Assembly: GCA_949357655.1 (NCBI GenBank) | Contig: CASHTG010000001.1 | Location: 868,001 to 932,000 of the forward strand | Reading direction: 5' to 3' | From: Parascedosporium putredinis | Lineage: Eukaryota; Ascomycota; Sordariomycetes; Microascales; Microascaceae | DNA: 64,000 nt | In this document: in pieces, positions 1 to 11,438 of the stretch | Numbering within the stretch: the first letter of the stretch is position 1 | Layout of the letters: each line of letters begins with the position of its first letter | The notes under the pieces: generated by a model | Database searches by the model: none | Told to the model about the DNA's origin: nothing | The model's input: only the letters and a program-made list of their open reading frames with translations | Position numbers and translations under genes: made by a program

Positions 1-3000
1 AGCGAGGCCACCACTTTGAACTGAGTATATCCTGCGGGGTCATGTTTGAGGGGAGGGAGGGGAAGGGCGTAGAGAGAGGGCATAGTTGGTTGATTCATCG
101 TGGCCATTGAGGCCGTAGCGTCGTGAAGCCGGAAGTCGCTATTATCCTCGAATGCTATCTATCAAAAGCCAACACGAACTTGGGGGATACATGCAGTGCC
201 CTCAAACATTCGGCGTAAAGCCCCGGCCATTGGAGCGGCAGCACCGGCGGGCCCATCTACGCCATCTTCACGACGAATCAACGCGCTTCCTCTTTACTCA
301 CCGTATTGTACCTGTACGGCCACAAGTAATGCCGAAGAGAGGGGCTATTCCCTCTGCCTTCATCCTGAGCACATTCCTTGTAAGTGGTCAGAGAAAGGAA
401 GGAGGGGGATTGGGGGTTCCGAGATTGGCCCTGGAAAATTCGACAGGGGTCGCCATTGTAATGAAATTCTTCATTGCAAAAAAGGCACGAAGCTTTCTCC
501 AATTGCCAAAGGCAGTCATGGGTGCGGCAGGACCGCCACAGGGGACGACGACCAATGCCGCGGCTGCGAGAGTGTCGAGGTAACTCAATCTTTCCTCCTC
601 CTCCCCCGCCCTCCTCCGGGAACCATCAGTGCGAGCTGTATATTAAGCGGATATTGCGACCCACTCATCGCCGGGCATAGGGCATGAAAATGGGCGAAGA
701 CGCCCCCGTACATCGCCAAACGGGGTTGTCGAGGGTTTGGAACATTTCGAGCGTTGATGGCGCAAAGGCTTCCCTTCCTTCCCGTTGGCCCTCTGGGACG
801 TGGGCGAAGGGAGGGGCCTTTGATAGTTCATGCTTGGGCAACACCGGCATCTTTCTTCACCCTGGTGTGGGGGAGCGCGCCCAAAAGTCTTTAAGCATTC
901 CTCATTTCGCTTGGCGTGCACAGCACTGCCCGTCACTTCCGTCACTTTCGCCTTCCAAGGCCGTCTCCGCTTGATGTCCTCAGGCGCGGAAGAAAGGAGC
1001 TAGGTGCGAGCAAGGTCAACACTCGTAGGAGAGAGAAAGGGGGGCGGGCGACGTAAGAGCGTTGCAAACCTCATCGAGACGCTGGCAGGGTTCCTGTGCG
1101 AGTCGATTGATCATGGAGCGCATAAAATGTTTCCTAGAGATAGCCGAACAGAACGTCTGAACTCGCTCTTTCCTACTCCAGACTAGATAAGTTGGCTTAC
1201 CCATCCCACCGCGATGCCCTCGGACCAAGAAAAAGCCAAGGACCCTGAGGGAGTCGATTATGCATGCTATCACTGTCGATCCCTCCCTCTCTCTCTCCTT
1301 CTCTGTCTCTGTCTTCTTCCTATACCTGGAAAACCGACGTCTAGACGGGAAAACATGCAGACCGGGCAGGGACACCCCAAAGTAGGCGCCCCGTGATTGC
1401 TGCCCATGGTTCTCTCAGCCGGTGGCAAACTATCCAGTTTATCCGACGGCGGGCCCTTGATAGTATAGCATATGCCCTTGATGAGACCGCAACCGTGCAG
1501 ATGCCATATGCCGTTGAACTAATGGCGGATGCATGTATAAGGGACAGCAAAGGCGGAGGAGGGAGCACAGATGGGAACGAGGCAGAGATGAACAGGGCAA
1601 AAAGAGCGCACGGAAAGAGAGTAGGAAGGAAGAAAAAGGACATGGAGATCGACTCGCGCTTGCTGTCCCCCTCCTTGGCAAATGCCAGGAATCGCATATA
1701 TGTGTGTGTCATGATGCGGCGCCTACACAGGACTGGTGGCGTGGTTGCCCAACATCAGGGTCTTGACGGCGTATATTGCCCTCACATCAAAAGGGCCCTT
1801 TCTATCCCGGTCAAAAGTCGTTGTCGTAGTATACAATGCATTGGCGCAAATTACACACGCATTCGCCCACAAAAGAGAGGGGAGGGGAAGGGGAAGGAGG
1901 GAAGGAACGAAGTGTCCGGTGCTGCGGGAGGCGACCGAGAGGAATCTATGAATCACGCCCTGGCTCTCCTTGTCCTCCCCAAAAATGCTGTGTGCGAGCA
2001 CCTTTTTCTTTGAAGACGGCGGTTGGTTCCGCGGCCCGGAGGGAGGCAGGCTGCAAAGGCCGCAAGGAACGTTTGCGGTGGCGGACAAAACTGCCGGCCC
2101 CGGCCATGGCCCCAGTAGAGAGACCAAAGGCAAACGATGGTGGCTCGTCGGCCCTCTTGATGAGAACCTGCCTGTGGAGGGACCTTTGCAAAAAAAAAAA
2201 AAAGAACAAAAAGGGGGAGAAAAGAAAAACAGGACTTATCCTTACATGAGCCAAGCTCACACCTAAAAAGTGGTCTGAGGACCTTCTGGAAGTTTGCCAA
2301 GTGCATCAATTCACCTGAACCGGGAGATGTGGTTGCCAAGGACACCCGGGGTATCCTATGCTCAGTATGGCTATCAGGATGGGTTGCCACTTGCGGTTGC
2401 TCACCCCCTCACTCTGCTCCTCCTTCCCCTCACTCAGGCTCCTCGACGATGGAGACGTTCGGCGTGAGTGCAGGCCAGCTTGAAAGAACCATATTATACG
2501 TGATTCGTCTAGATTGTCCGAAAGAAAACGGTCCCTAGCCTTCCAAGGCTTGGTGGCATAGTTTGGCTACCGATGTTGGGCAGCCCTCGGCCTTGCACCT
2601 GGTATCGTAGGTGCCGTGTCGCTGAAAAGCCTCCCTCGGCGCTCTTGTAGATCTCCCGTATGGCTCTTTCTGGTGACCCTCCGGATTAGGGGCCACCCTG
2701 GCGGCCGTGAGTGAGTACGTATGGCTTGAAAGAAAGCCTCAGTAGCTAGAGAGGATTCATGAGTGTCATCCGTGGCCAGAAGAGATGTAGAAAGAGTGTC
2801 ATGCACTTGACAGCAGGAGATCAGGGACACGATGACAGTACAGTCCGCCAAGTTTTTGCATTTCTTCAGATAATAATATACACTATCCCCACAAATCATC
2901 TCCCACCACCCCGCCCCCAAGACCGCCATCGGCGAATCGTAACTCGGAGAATCCAACTAGGCAACATGACAAGACATCCCAAGACCATTAACAGCTTCTC

Positions 3001-3504
3001 AAAAAGTGGAGAGGGGTAGGTAGTAGGGGATAAGCTAAAGGAAAAAAGGGGTAACCAGAGTGTGTGAGACCGAAAAGCTGGAGAATCCGCAACCGAGAAC
3101 AAGGAAATCTATCATTCGTGCAATGCTATATGCGAAAATCTCGAGGCGATCCGACCAAACGACTGAGCCCACGTCATTATAGCCTGCACGGGGGCGAGGA
3201 TAACGACCAAAGGCTCTTGGAATGGGGTAAAACGACAAACGACAGCACACCGCGGGAGGCGATGCGAGAAGCCGAGGTTTGATAATAATAAAAAATAACA
3301 ACAGGTAAGAAACAGGACGGAAAGATAAGACAGGTGCTGGTACAGTGGCTTCTGGTCGAATTCAGGCATGTCTCCTGGTTCCTGCCGTTTATCGGTATGG
3401 GATCTAGATTAGGTCGTACGTTCTTTGGTTATGCTTGCCATATTCCGAGAACTGTTGGAACATCATAAAGCGTTGGGTGAATGGCGGAGTATTGAACACT
3501 GGTC
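1..3504. other. Intergenic, no gene recognised
   Basis: All six frames hold only short, compositionally random reading frames with no recognisable domain. Visible features are a CT-rich run near 1268-1320, a purine-rich run near 1545-1650, and a homopolymer A run at about 2190-2203 inside an A/G-rich stretch. The right edge is the 3' flank of tom40, which is read on the minus strand. Any gene whose coding part lies left of the window could have its flank here, but I see no coding evidence. Confidence 0.6.
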
Positions 3505-4799
3505 TCACAAAGAAAATGTCGGCTCCCAGGCGCCATTTTCTGCCCTCTGCCATCGCGTGACCGGCATCAAGGGCGCTTCTTCTCGTTTAAAGGGGATGTT
3601 GAGCGCCGCCGGCTGCTGACCCATCATCTCCTGTTGCTGCTCAAGCTCGTCGCTGCCACCCTCGACCGACACACCGACGCCAACCTTGGCTTGCTGCTAT
3701 AAGAGGGCACAGCCGTTAGTAAAAGTGACAAGACGAGGCAGACATTAGTGCTCCATAAAAAAGAAATCAACTTACCGAGAAGTGATCAACCTCGGCCGCA
3801 AAGGTCATCATGACCGGGGAGCGACACGCTTCTCGACCAAGAGACCAATCTTGCCCTTGGAGTCGAACTGGGCGCGGAAGGTGGACATCCTGAAGTCATA
3901 CTTGACACCAACGGTGGTGGTTCCCTCCTTGGAGATGCCGCCGCCGAGAGGACCGCCTTGGCTAGGGACGAGGGCCAACGACATGTCAACACCAGCCTGC
4001 ACCCTGTCGGAGATTCGGCGCCAGTAGGTAGTGGAGAGAGCGCCCTGAGTCTGGAGCTGGGCGGTGGCAACCCAGTCGTCCGACTTGTAGCGCGCGCAAA
4101 GAGAGAGGGCGGTCTCGGGAGGCTGGGTAAGAACACCACGCTGCCATACGGTCTCGAAACCAAGACCGAGCTTGGAAGTCACGGACTGGATGTAACTACC
4201 GACGTAGATGCCGGTGAGACCGCCGTTGAGATACGAGGGTTCAACATCTTAAGAGAGGCAGTGAAGTCATCGCCGGTATACTCGTTCTCGATCTGGGCCA
4301 TATTGTTTCCATCGTTGGAGAGCTGGAGTTGGGTCTTGCTGACGAGCTTGTCGGCCCATCGGAAGTTGAAGCGGCTCGACAAGGACCCTTCGTTATCGAG
4401 CTGGGCTTGAAGGAAGACCTGGAAGCGCGTGGGGAGTTAGCAAAGAAAGAGGGATCAGGGACACGTCAGAAAAGGCCCGGATTGTACGTACGTTGTTGGT
4501 ACCGTAGAGGGCAGCAAAGTTGTAGGGGCTCAGGCGCTCGCTCATGGCAAACTGGTGCGAGACCTGGAAGAGGGGGAGACGCTGAACATCTTGGTCAAGT
4601 CGGCCTTGATGCCAGTGAACATGTAGCCCTGGAGAAGAACATCGCGCTGTACTTCCTTGGCCAAGTTCTCGACGGTGCCAGGGTTGCTGAGGCCGAGCTT
4701 AGCTCGTCGTTCCGAAAAGGAGTTGAGCGCGTCGGCAACAGTGGCCGCCAGGGGGTTTGTGATGAGGGTATCCCTCAAAGACTCTAACGTCGTCGCCAT
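3505..4799 (-). CDS. tom40: Tom40, mitochondrial outer-membrane import channel (frameshifted in this assembly)
   Basis: Tom40 is the beta-barrel pore of the TOM complex, through which nearly all nuclear-encoded precursors enter mitochondria. The product starts MATTLESLRDTL. Three exons are seen: 4799-4492, 4418-3776 and 3696-3505, with introns 4419-4491 and 3697-3775 (GTACGT/GTAAGT donors, YAG acceptors). Middle blocks such as RFNFRWADK, WVATAQLQTQGAL, DRVQAGVDMSLALVPSQ and KYDFRMSTFRAQFDSKGK are hallmark Tom40. The last strand KVGVGVSV fits the sorting beta-signal (polar-x-Gly-x-x-hydrophobic-x-hydrophobic). Three one-base deletions break the frame: the G run at 4572-4576, the G run at 4237-4239 and the G run at 3816-3819. 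With one base restored at each, all exon phases agree. Family members end ...NIPF; here TTT is followed by AAA (3589-3591), giving 25 extra residues to a TGA at 3505-3507. One more T in that run would restore the usual stop. Start chosen at 4799, where homology begins. Confidence 0.93.
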
Positions 4800-7700
4800 G
4801 ATGGCAAACTGCGGCAAAAGCACGATGGGATAGGCGTTGGGGGAAGCGAAGGAGATGAAAGATGCAAAGGGGGCAGGTTCAGAGAGGCGTAGTTCGAGGG
4901 CCGATTCAAGGGCCGAACGCGCACGATTACCACCGTACAAGGAAGTGAAATCGCAAGTGATAAGAGGAGGAAAGGAAATCGCCTGCTCCAATCTGCCGTT
5001 GCTCCGATGGTTCCTGGTGGAGGCAGATGTAGCTCGCAGACCGGGTGATGGTGTTGTCCTTTGGAGCAGAGAAATTTGAACCTGGGAAAATTATTTCCTC
5101 TTGCCTGTCAAAAAAGCCTTCGGGCTGCTCCACAGAACCAGCGCGAATTGGAATTGGAGCACAAGCCACATCAGATTTTGAAAAGTGGCTTGACGCGAGA
5201 GGCGATACGTCATCTTCATTGGACAGCAACACAGTGGATCACTATCTACCGAAGATTCTCCGATTCGGTAATATCCCTTTCCTAATCCGGGACGTGAGGT
5301 ACGCTGGAGCGTGCCCAGTGCCGGAACGAGTCGGGAGCCGAAGAAGAAGGAGGGTGGCAGTCTTCGAATCTTGGGTGCACTCGTGCACATGATTGAGCTG
5401 TCCGACGCACCAGCTTGGCTCCCGTTCACCCACGGAGCGAAGCTACACTAGGGTTTTGGCTGTCAATGCCGAGCTCTTGCACCGGCGTAGCGCCTCGAGA
5501 GTTTTGGCCATTCTTGTTGATTTGAATACAGCCCCTTCTTCCAAGTGGATAAACCACATAACTACCCAAGAGAAGCTATTTCACCTAGACTGCTGCCGTG
5601 GTGTTTGACTAGAAGTGTAACACCGACTCACCAAGGCCGTATACTCCTTGATGTGTAATTTGCATCGGTCGGGCGCGGGCTGGTGCGGGCTGTGGCTGGC
5701 TTCCAAGCTGGCCGTTTTGGAAGTGACTTGAGGTGATTGATTCCCTTATCAACCTTGGAGCCATTGACACTGAGTTAACTCGATAGACCTAAATAAAGCA
5801 AACCTTATCTTTCACATCTACGCCTTTGTATTTACCGCTCTATACATGTAGTCTTTATCAATTTCACAGCTTACCATACATGTACCATCAATACCACAAA
5901 CCTGTTTAATGATCCCCGGCAGCCTTAGATTCTCTGTAGGTGAGCCTCTCCCCTCTTTAACCTTCGTAACCCCCATCTTGTTTTCCGACAACCACAACGA
6001 CCACTCCCAGACTGACTGCGTGGGCCAGTCTCCCGCTAGCTCTGATAACAGAGGAAGCGATTCACCTCCTGATTTGATCCTTGATCCTTTTATTGCGGCC
6101 TCTTGTTTATGCCATTTCTTGGAAAGCATCATATGAGTGAGGTTAGTTCTACTTGACATTACCAATCTCGTCTTTTCTCCTGCTCGGCGCCCATCGACTT
6201 GGGCATGAACGCAGGTTTTTTTGGTCCTTTTCTATCGCTTCGGTTGACTCCTCATCCCTCACGGCATCGCAACCCACGCACTAGGGGACTAAGAACCCCT
6301 GGACCTTTTTCTGGTGTCTAACTGGGCCTAGACACTCTAGTGTAACCGACAGGTTTTGCTTTTCTTTTCACGCGGAACATAGGACGTAAAATCAAGAGCC
6401 CCCATGGTCTCCATGACTGGCTGGATCTGAGGCCTCGTTTAAACTGGTGCACTTCCGACTCAACCCGAGGGCTCGGTGAATATAAATCTCGCGTTCCGTG
6501 GTGACTCGGTCCGAACCTCAACCTTCCAGGAAGCACTACAAAGCACATGCTGGATTAATTGATATCCTGCGTAATTTGTCCAGTCCTCCCTCCAACCCAA
6601 ACCAAACATCCGCTCAACACGCCATCTCGGGACATACAAGACCCAGCCGTGACAAACATCGATATTTGCCAACGAATCCAGACTCACTATCGAGCAAGGA
6701 TACAAGAGGTGCCAAGCAACCTATTGCGACTTCCTGACCAGTTCGCCCTTTGCTTCCTCCCTACTCAAAAATATCCCTAGCTAGCAGAACCTGCCCTCAA
6801 CTTTCAAGGGAGTCTGCCGCCCCTCCCCACAAACCTTCGTTTACTGCATTGCTTGTATTGTCACCTTCGATAGGCGATAGGGCAGTTGCAACATTGAACA
6901 CAGTGACAACCGCTTTTCTAGAAGAGGCCTTGGTTGCGTCACTGGACCCCGCGTCAGACCTCGCCAATTTCCTCGTCCTAATCGCCACTACCTAATACCC
7001 CTTCTTCAAAAGAAGGAGCCACTACCATCGGCCTTCCCGTCACAAACTCGCAACCCGTGATTGGAATATTCTGCATCACCTACCTAGTCGGCGATAATAC
7101 CCAACACTAAAGCCTCCAGACCTGACAAGCGGGGAGTATTTGATAAGTTCAAACAGGTCACAGTTGCTTGCCTCAATCCTCGATTGACCTGACCTTGCAT
7201 CCGTGCACACTGCGGTCATCAAGCGATCAGTTGGGGACCTGAAGGGTTCATCAATCGGGAATAATTTTGGCGGCCTGATCGAGCCCCCTTCCCCCACGCA
7301 GCTCCCAGAAAAAGAGCTCCCAGCTCAGCCCAGCGCATCAATTCCCAGCTCAGCCCAGCCCAGCCAGCCCAGCGCAACACAACGCAGTCCAAACCGGCTA
7401 GCTCCCAGTGCTCCTTCCTGCTTGCCACCTTCACCTCTTGGTTCCCGGATAGAACTCGTGGTCTGATCCTGTCTTTTCCGACATTCCGCATCAAGTACAT
7501 TCTTGATCCCGCTCGCCCGATTTCCCGTTTCCTGATCGGTCGCTGGCTCCCCATCAGTCTCCAACACGATCGACTGGATTTCTGTGGGCTTCGCTTGCTC
7601 TGACGACCTGCTGCCGCAGTTCCACAATCCAAAGGGTCCAGAACACTTTCCCGAAGCCGTTTCCACCGAGCCGACTGTCCGTTAATCAATCCAACCCACT

Positions 7701-8171
7701 TCTCAGTCTCAGTTTGCGTGCCGTGCTTTACGGCCCCATCCTCCAGTCATATAGGTCTCCATTTATCGCCAAACATGGACACGTTATTGTGAGTCTTCGT
7801 TTTTTTCTTCCTCTCGCCAGTGTCTGGGCTTTGTGCCCATTGTTTCCATCCCTCCCAAACAACCCAATTCTTGTTCGAATTTCTTTCCATTTGCTATTTT
7901 TCTGAGTCAATGGGGTATCCTCCTTGACCTGAAGCTCTTTCCTCCATAATCTGTCTCTTCCGACCCTCGTTTTTTATGCTCTTCACCAAATATTCCTAGT
8001 TTCGCACTTCCCTAGCCCCGGATCCAAAATAATCTCCACACGTCCCCCTACCTTAAACGCTGTCTACCTCGGTCTGAGCTCTTTGTTCTTGAGAGGAAGA
8101 AAGAAGACAACATCCTCCGCTCCCCCCTCCCTGGCCCGTCCTCCCCGCTGCCCCCACAGTAATCCCCAGTC
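4800..8171. other. Divergent intergenic region, tom40 / PFK-2
   Basis: This 3.4 kb separates two divergently transcribed genes and must hold both promoters and leaders. No conserved coding sequence is visible. The right part (about 7700-8160) is rich in C and T on the + strand, as is usual for fungal leaders just upstream of a start codon. A degenerate five-base repeat at about 7314-7385 is listed separately. Confidence 0.55.
7314..7385. repeat. Degenerate CAGCC/CCCAG five-base repeat
   Basis: The stretch repeats CAGCTCAGCCCAGC-like units, including CAGCCCAGCCAGCCCAGC, with one interruption (CGCATCAATTC). It lies about 0.8 kb upstream of the PFK-2 start. Similar five-base C-rich arrays occur near 15.2 kb and 40.8 kb. 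Function is unknown; it could be a protein-binding array or simple slippage. Confidence 0.6.
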
Positions 8172-10634
8172 ATGTACCCATCCACAACTGGCGGCGAGGA
8201 TAGACGGGACAGTATTCAGAGTCGTTTTCGGGCTAGCCTTGGATCTCCACCTCTGGATACGGAGTTGGCTGTCGTCGACGATGACGATGCCGACAACGTT
8301 TCCTGTTCCAGCCGTGCCAGTGCCAGTGCCAGTGCCAATACCAATGCCAACTCCAACCCCCTCTAGCCTCTAATGGTCCTCACAATGCTTCAACCTTCCT
8401 CTCGCCCCTTGTATGCCCACGGCCTGAGCTTGGTGTCGTGCATGACTATGACCATACCGTATCTCTCCTTGAAACTGACGACGATAGAACTGCCCAAATC
8501 GCCGCCAATGCTCCCCGTTACCGTCGGAAGAGCTCAACCTTCATAGATGCCATCCATGACACCCCCGAGGAGCAAGACAGGGCGCCTGCCCAGCTCTACA
8601 GCACAATGTCTGGCCGACTTTTCCACTCTGGCCGCATTGCGATTGTAATGGTTGGCTTGCCTGCCCGCGGCAAGACGTAAGTTGCCCTAGATATAAATTC
8701 GGATCCTTACCATCTCCCGCCCGCCGGCCTGGTGTGACGGCCTGGCCTTTCCTGGCTTCATCCTTATCCCCATGTCCCTCTATGCTCTGTGACAGGCGTC
8801 TCCCACAAAGACCGCTAACAAACCAAACCCACCTACAGCCACATTTGCGTATCACTGTCACGTTACCTCCAATGGTAAGTTTTGGGCCCTGCGTTGACCC
8901 TGCATTTGCCTTGCGAGCCCTACATGTATATTCCGGTGCGTGTTCGCGTAATCTGACTTCTGCGTCTGTGGTAGGCTTGGCGTCAAGACCCGAATTTTTC
9001 ATCTTGGAGATTATCGAAGGGCAACTGTCGGCAACCATGGTGCCGTCCCCGAGGACTATTTCTTCCCAAACGCATCACCCGCATCCGTGATTTTGCGGCA
9101 AAAGATTCTCAAAAAGTGTCGCGAAGACATCTATGCCTGGCTCAATCACGAAAATGGTCAAGTCGCCATCTACGATGCCGTGAATCCCACGGCTGCAGGC
9201 CGCCGATCCCTCGCTAAGGAGTTTCTTCGCCATGATGTTCAGGTAGGCAGGCGCATTTGCCGGCAAGCACCCCTAAATGAAACTCTTGACTAACTGCCTG
9301 CCATCGAAGACTCTCTTCATCGAGTCGTTTGTTGACGATGACCGTATTCTCAAGGAGAACGCCCGGAACGTAAAAATCTCATCGCCTGACGTTAGTCTTC
9401 CCCTTGGACTTTTTCCCTCCCTAGTTATATCACCTGGCACTTACACACCAGACTATGTAGTTTGAGGGAATGAATCCCGACGAGGCTGCTAGGCTGTACT
9501 TGAAGCGGATCGAAGCAAAGATTCCTGTTTTCGATACCATGGATGAGACCGAGCTCAATTTCATCAAAATGATCAATGCCGGCGCCAAGTTCTTTTACAA
9601 CAACGTCAGCTTCAACTACCTCTCACACCGCATCGTCTTCTACCTGACAAACTTGCACATCAAGTCTCGGGCAACGTACTTTGTCCGAGCTGGTGTCACT
9701 ACTGAAGAGGATTCCTACAAGGCTGACGCTCCGCTTTCGGAAGAGGGATTCACGTATGCGCGGCGAATGTCGGACACCCTCCTGAAGCATCGCGAAGAGA
9801 AGCGCAGAAAGCTCATTGAAGAGGGTGGCCCCGATGTCCCCGTGAAGCCACTGTCTGTATGGTCCTCCACTCGACTTAGAACCATCCAGACCGCGGAGTA
9901 CCTCAAGGGCAAGGGATACAAGGTTCGACAGCGCTCCCAAATGAGCCAAATCAACCCCGGAGTCTGTGAGCGCCTTTCTGAGCGCACAATCCGTCGACGG
10001 TATCCGGAAGAGATTGAGAAGCATGAAAGGGACCCGTATCATCATCGGTACCCTCGAGCCGAGGTAAGCGTGCCGCATCCCCCTCTAACCTTCAACTTCA
10101 GTCAGCTGGACATCTTGGTAAACATCCTCCCACCTCAAGATTACCAAACTGACCATACGTTTATTCTTCAGTCTTATCATGACTTGGCTGTGCGCCTCGA
10201 ACCCATCATTCTAGAACTCGAGCGCGAACAAAATGACCTTTGATTATTGCCCACGAATCGGTCCTCAGAGTTCTTTACGCATACCTGATGCATTGTTCGA
10301 CAACAGATATCCCGTCGCTAAAGTTCCCTCGCGACGAAATCATTGAAATTATCCCAGCAGCCTACCAGAACGAGTCTAACCGCATCCACATCCCCGGTAT
10401 CGATCCTCGTATTATTCCTGGCTCACCTCAAGATATTCGCATCCCGGTACCGCCGGGTATCGGCAGCGGACAGATGAGCCCGATTCCGGGGCTATCCTCC
10501 CCAGTGGAGACCGCCGAGAAGAACTTTGAGAAGCTGGTGTTTGAGAAACACAAGCCCTTAGGAACTCCCCGCCTTCGGATAAAACAACAAAGGCGCCAGA
10601 AATCGTAGCGGACAAGATACACGATGATGATTAA
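8172..10634 (+). CDS. 6-phosphofructo-2-kinase with degenerate fructose-2,6-bisphosphatase domain (frameshifted in this assembly)
   Basis: This cytosolic enzyme makes fructose 2,6-bisphosphate, the signal that activates glycolytic phosphofructokinase. Six exons: 8172-8676, 8839-8874, 8975-9242, 9310-9390, 9461-10063 and 10172-10634. The N-terminal arm is disordered, with an Ala/Ser-Ala/Asn repeat, and is followed by a kinase domain with Walker A GLPARGKT, split by an intron after the Lys codon. Other kinase blocks are HLGDYRRATVG and GAKFFYNNVSFNYLSHRI. The C-terminal phosphatase half keeps the fold (SSTRLRTIQTAEYL, NPGVCERLSE, IAHESVLRVLYAY). However, the catalytic RHG is RAG in TYFVRAGVTT, and the usual acidic residue before the GVCE block is Gln-Ile-Asn-Pro. 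Hydrolysis should therefore be lost, as in yeast Pfk26. Three one-base deletions interrupt the frame: the C run at 8357-8361, the T run at 10239-10241 and the C run at 10567-10570. With them restored the protein ends KIHDDD at the TAA 10632-10634. Confidence 0.93.
8310..8361 (+). repeat. In-gene six-base repeat coding Ala-Ser / Asn-Ala
   Basis: GCCAGT repeats change into CCAATG/CCAACT units inside the first exon of the PFK-2 gene, giving a run of alternating Ala/Ser and then Asn residues in the disordered N-terminal arm. The run ends in the five-C homopolymer where the frame breaks. Length variation between isolates would be expected here. Confidence 0.7.
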
Positions 10635-11438
10635 AGATAGTGGATGGCTTCGTAGTCGGGACGGAATATCAATGTCTAGCATTGGCCTCTCTTTTTTCTC
10701 GTTACCGGATGGCTACGGTTTTATAGACGTGGACGGTTTGGCCTGGACATCGCTCATTTGCCGGAGTCGTGACGGGAATTGCTTTACAGATCCGGATGAA
10801 GGTGCTAAGGTGCGACCTAATTTTGAGAAGGTCATGTCGGGTTTTTGAACGTGAATATGGATAGTGAACGATATCATAATCAAGCAATCAATACATGTAC
10901 CATTGTGTTTCGAGCAAGTATAGCTCTCTTACTCCGACTCCTTGTTTAATGACTAAAGGCTTCAATGTTTTCGAATACAAAATCTAGTAGCGCAGTAAAA
11001 GGCAGACATCTGCTCAATATGTGCAGCAGCGGGTATCGTGTGTGTGATAATTCTTTTGCTTTTGCATGTTCATCAATGCATCCAGCCTGGCATCCAATTC
11101 TCCCAACCTACCCCTGGGCCCGGTAACTGAGAGTATGATAAAACTCACAAGGTGCCACGCCGACAGCCCAAACCCAAATGAAAAGCACCGTTATCCCCTT
11201 ATCCCCTATAGTTGATCGCCCCTGGCTCCTGATGCAAAACCCAAATAGACAAGAGAGAAAAAAGACTCCCTGGAACGAGACAAGCACAAACAAAAGAACG
11301 TCCATTTTCGCAGATACGCGACAAACTAGAACAGAAAAAGGCAAAAGAAGAGAGAATCGGGGACTAGAGTTGGTCCCTGACGTGAGGGTCCCGAAAGAAA
11401 GTGGGGGTTCGCTTGTGAGAAAGTAGACGCCGTCATCT
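10635..11438. other. Convergent 3' flanks, PFK-2 / deubiquitinase
   Basis: About 800 bases lie between two converging genes. They would hold both 3' untranslated regions and polyadenylation signals. I see no coding sequence or structured RNA. Confidence 0.5.

Noticed and set aside
1393..2013. 206-codon + strand frame near the left edge
   Set aside because: Composition is random, there is no domain, and it runs through simple purine-rich sequence.
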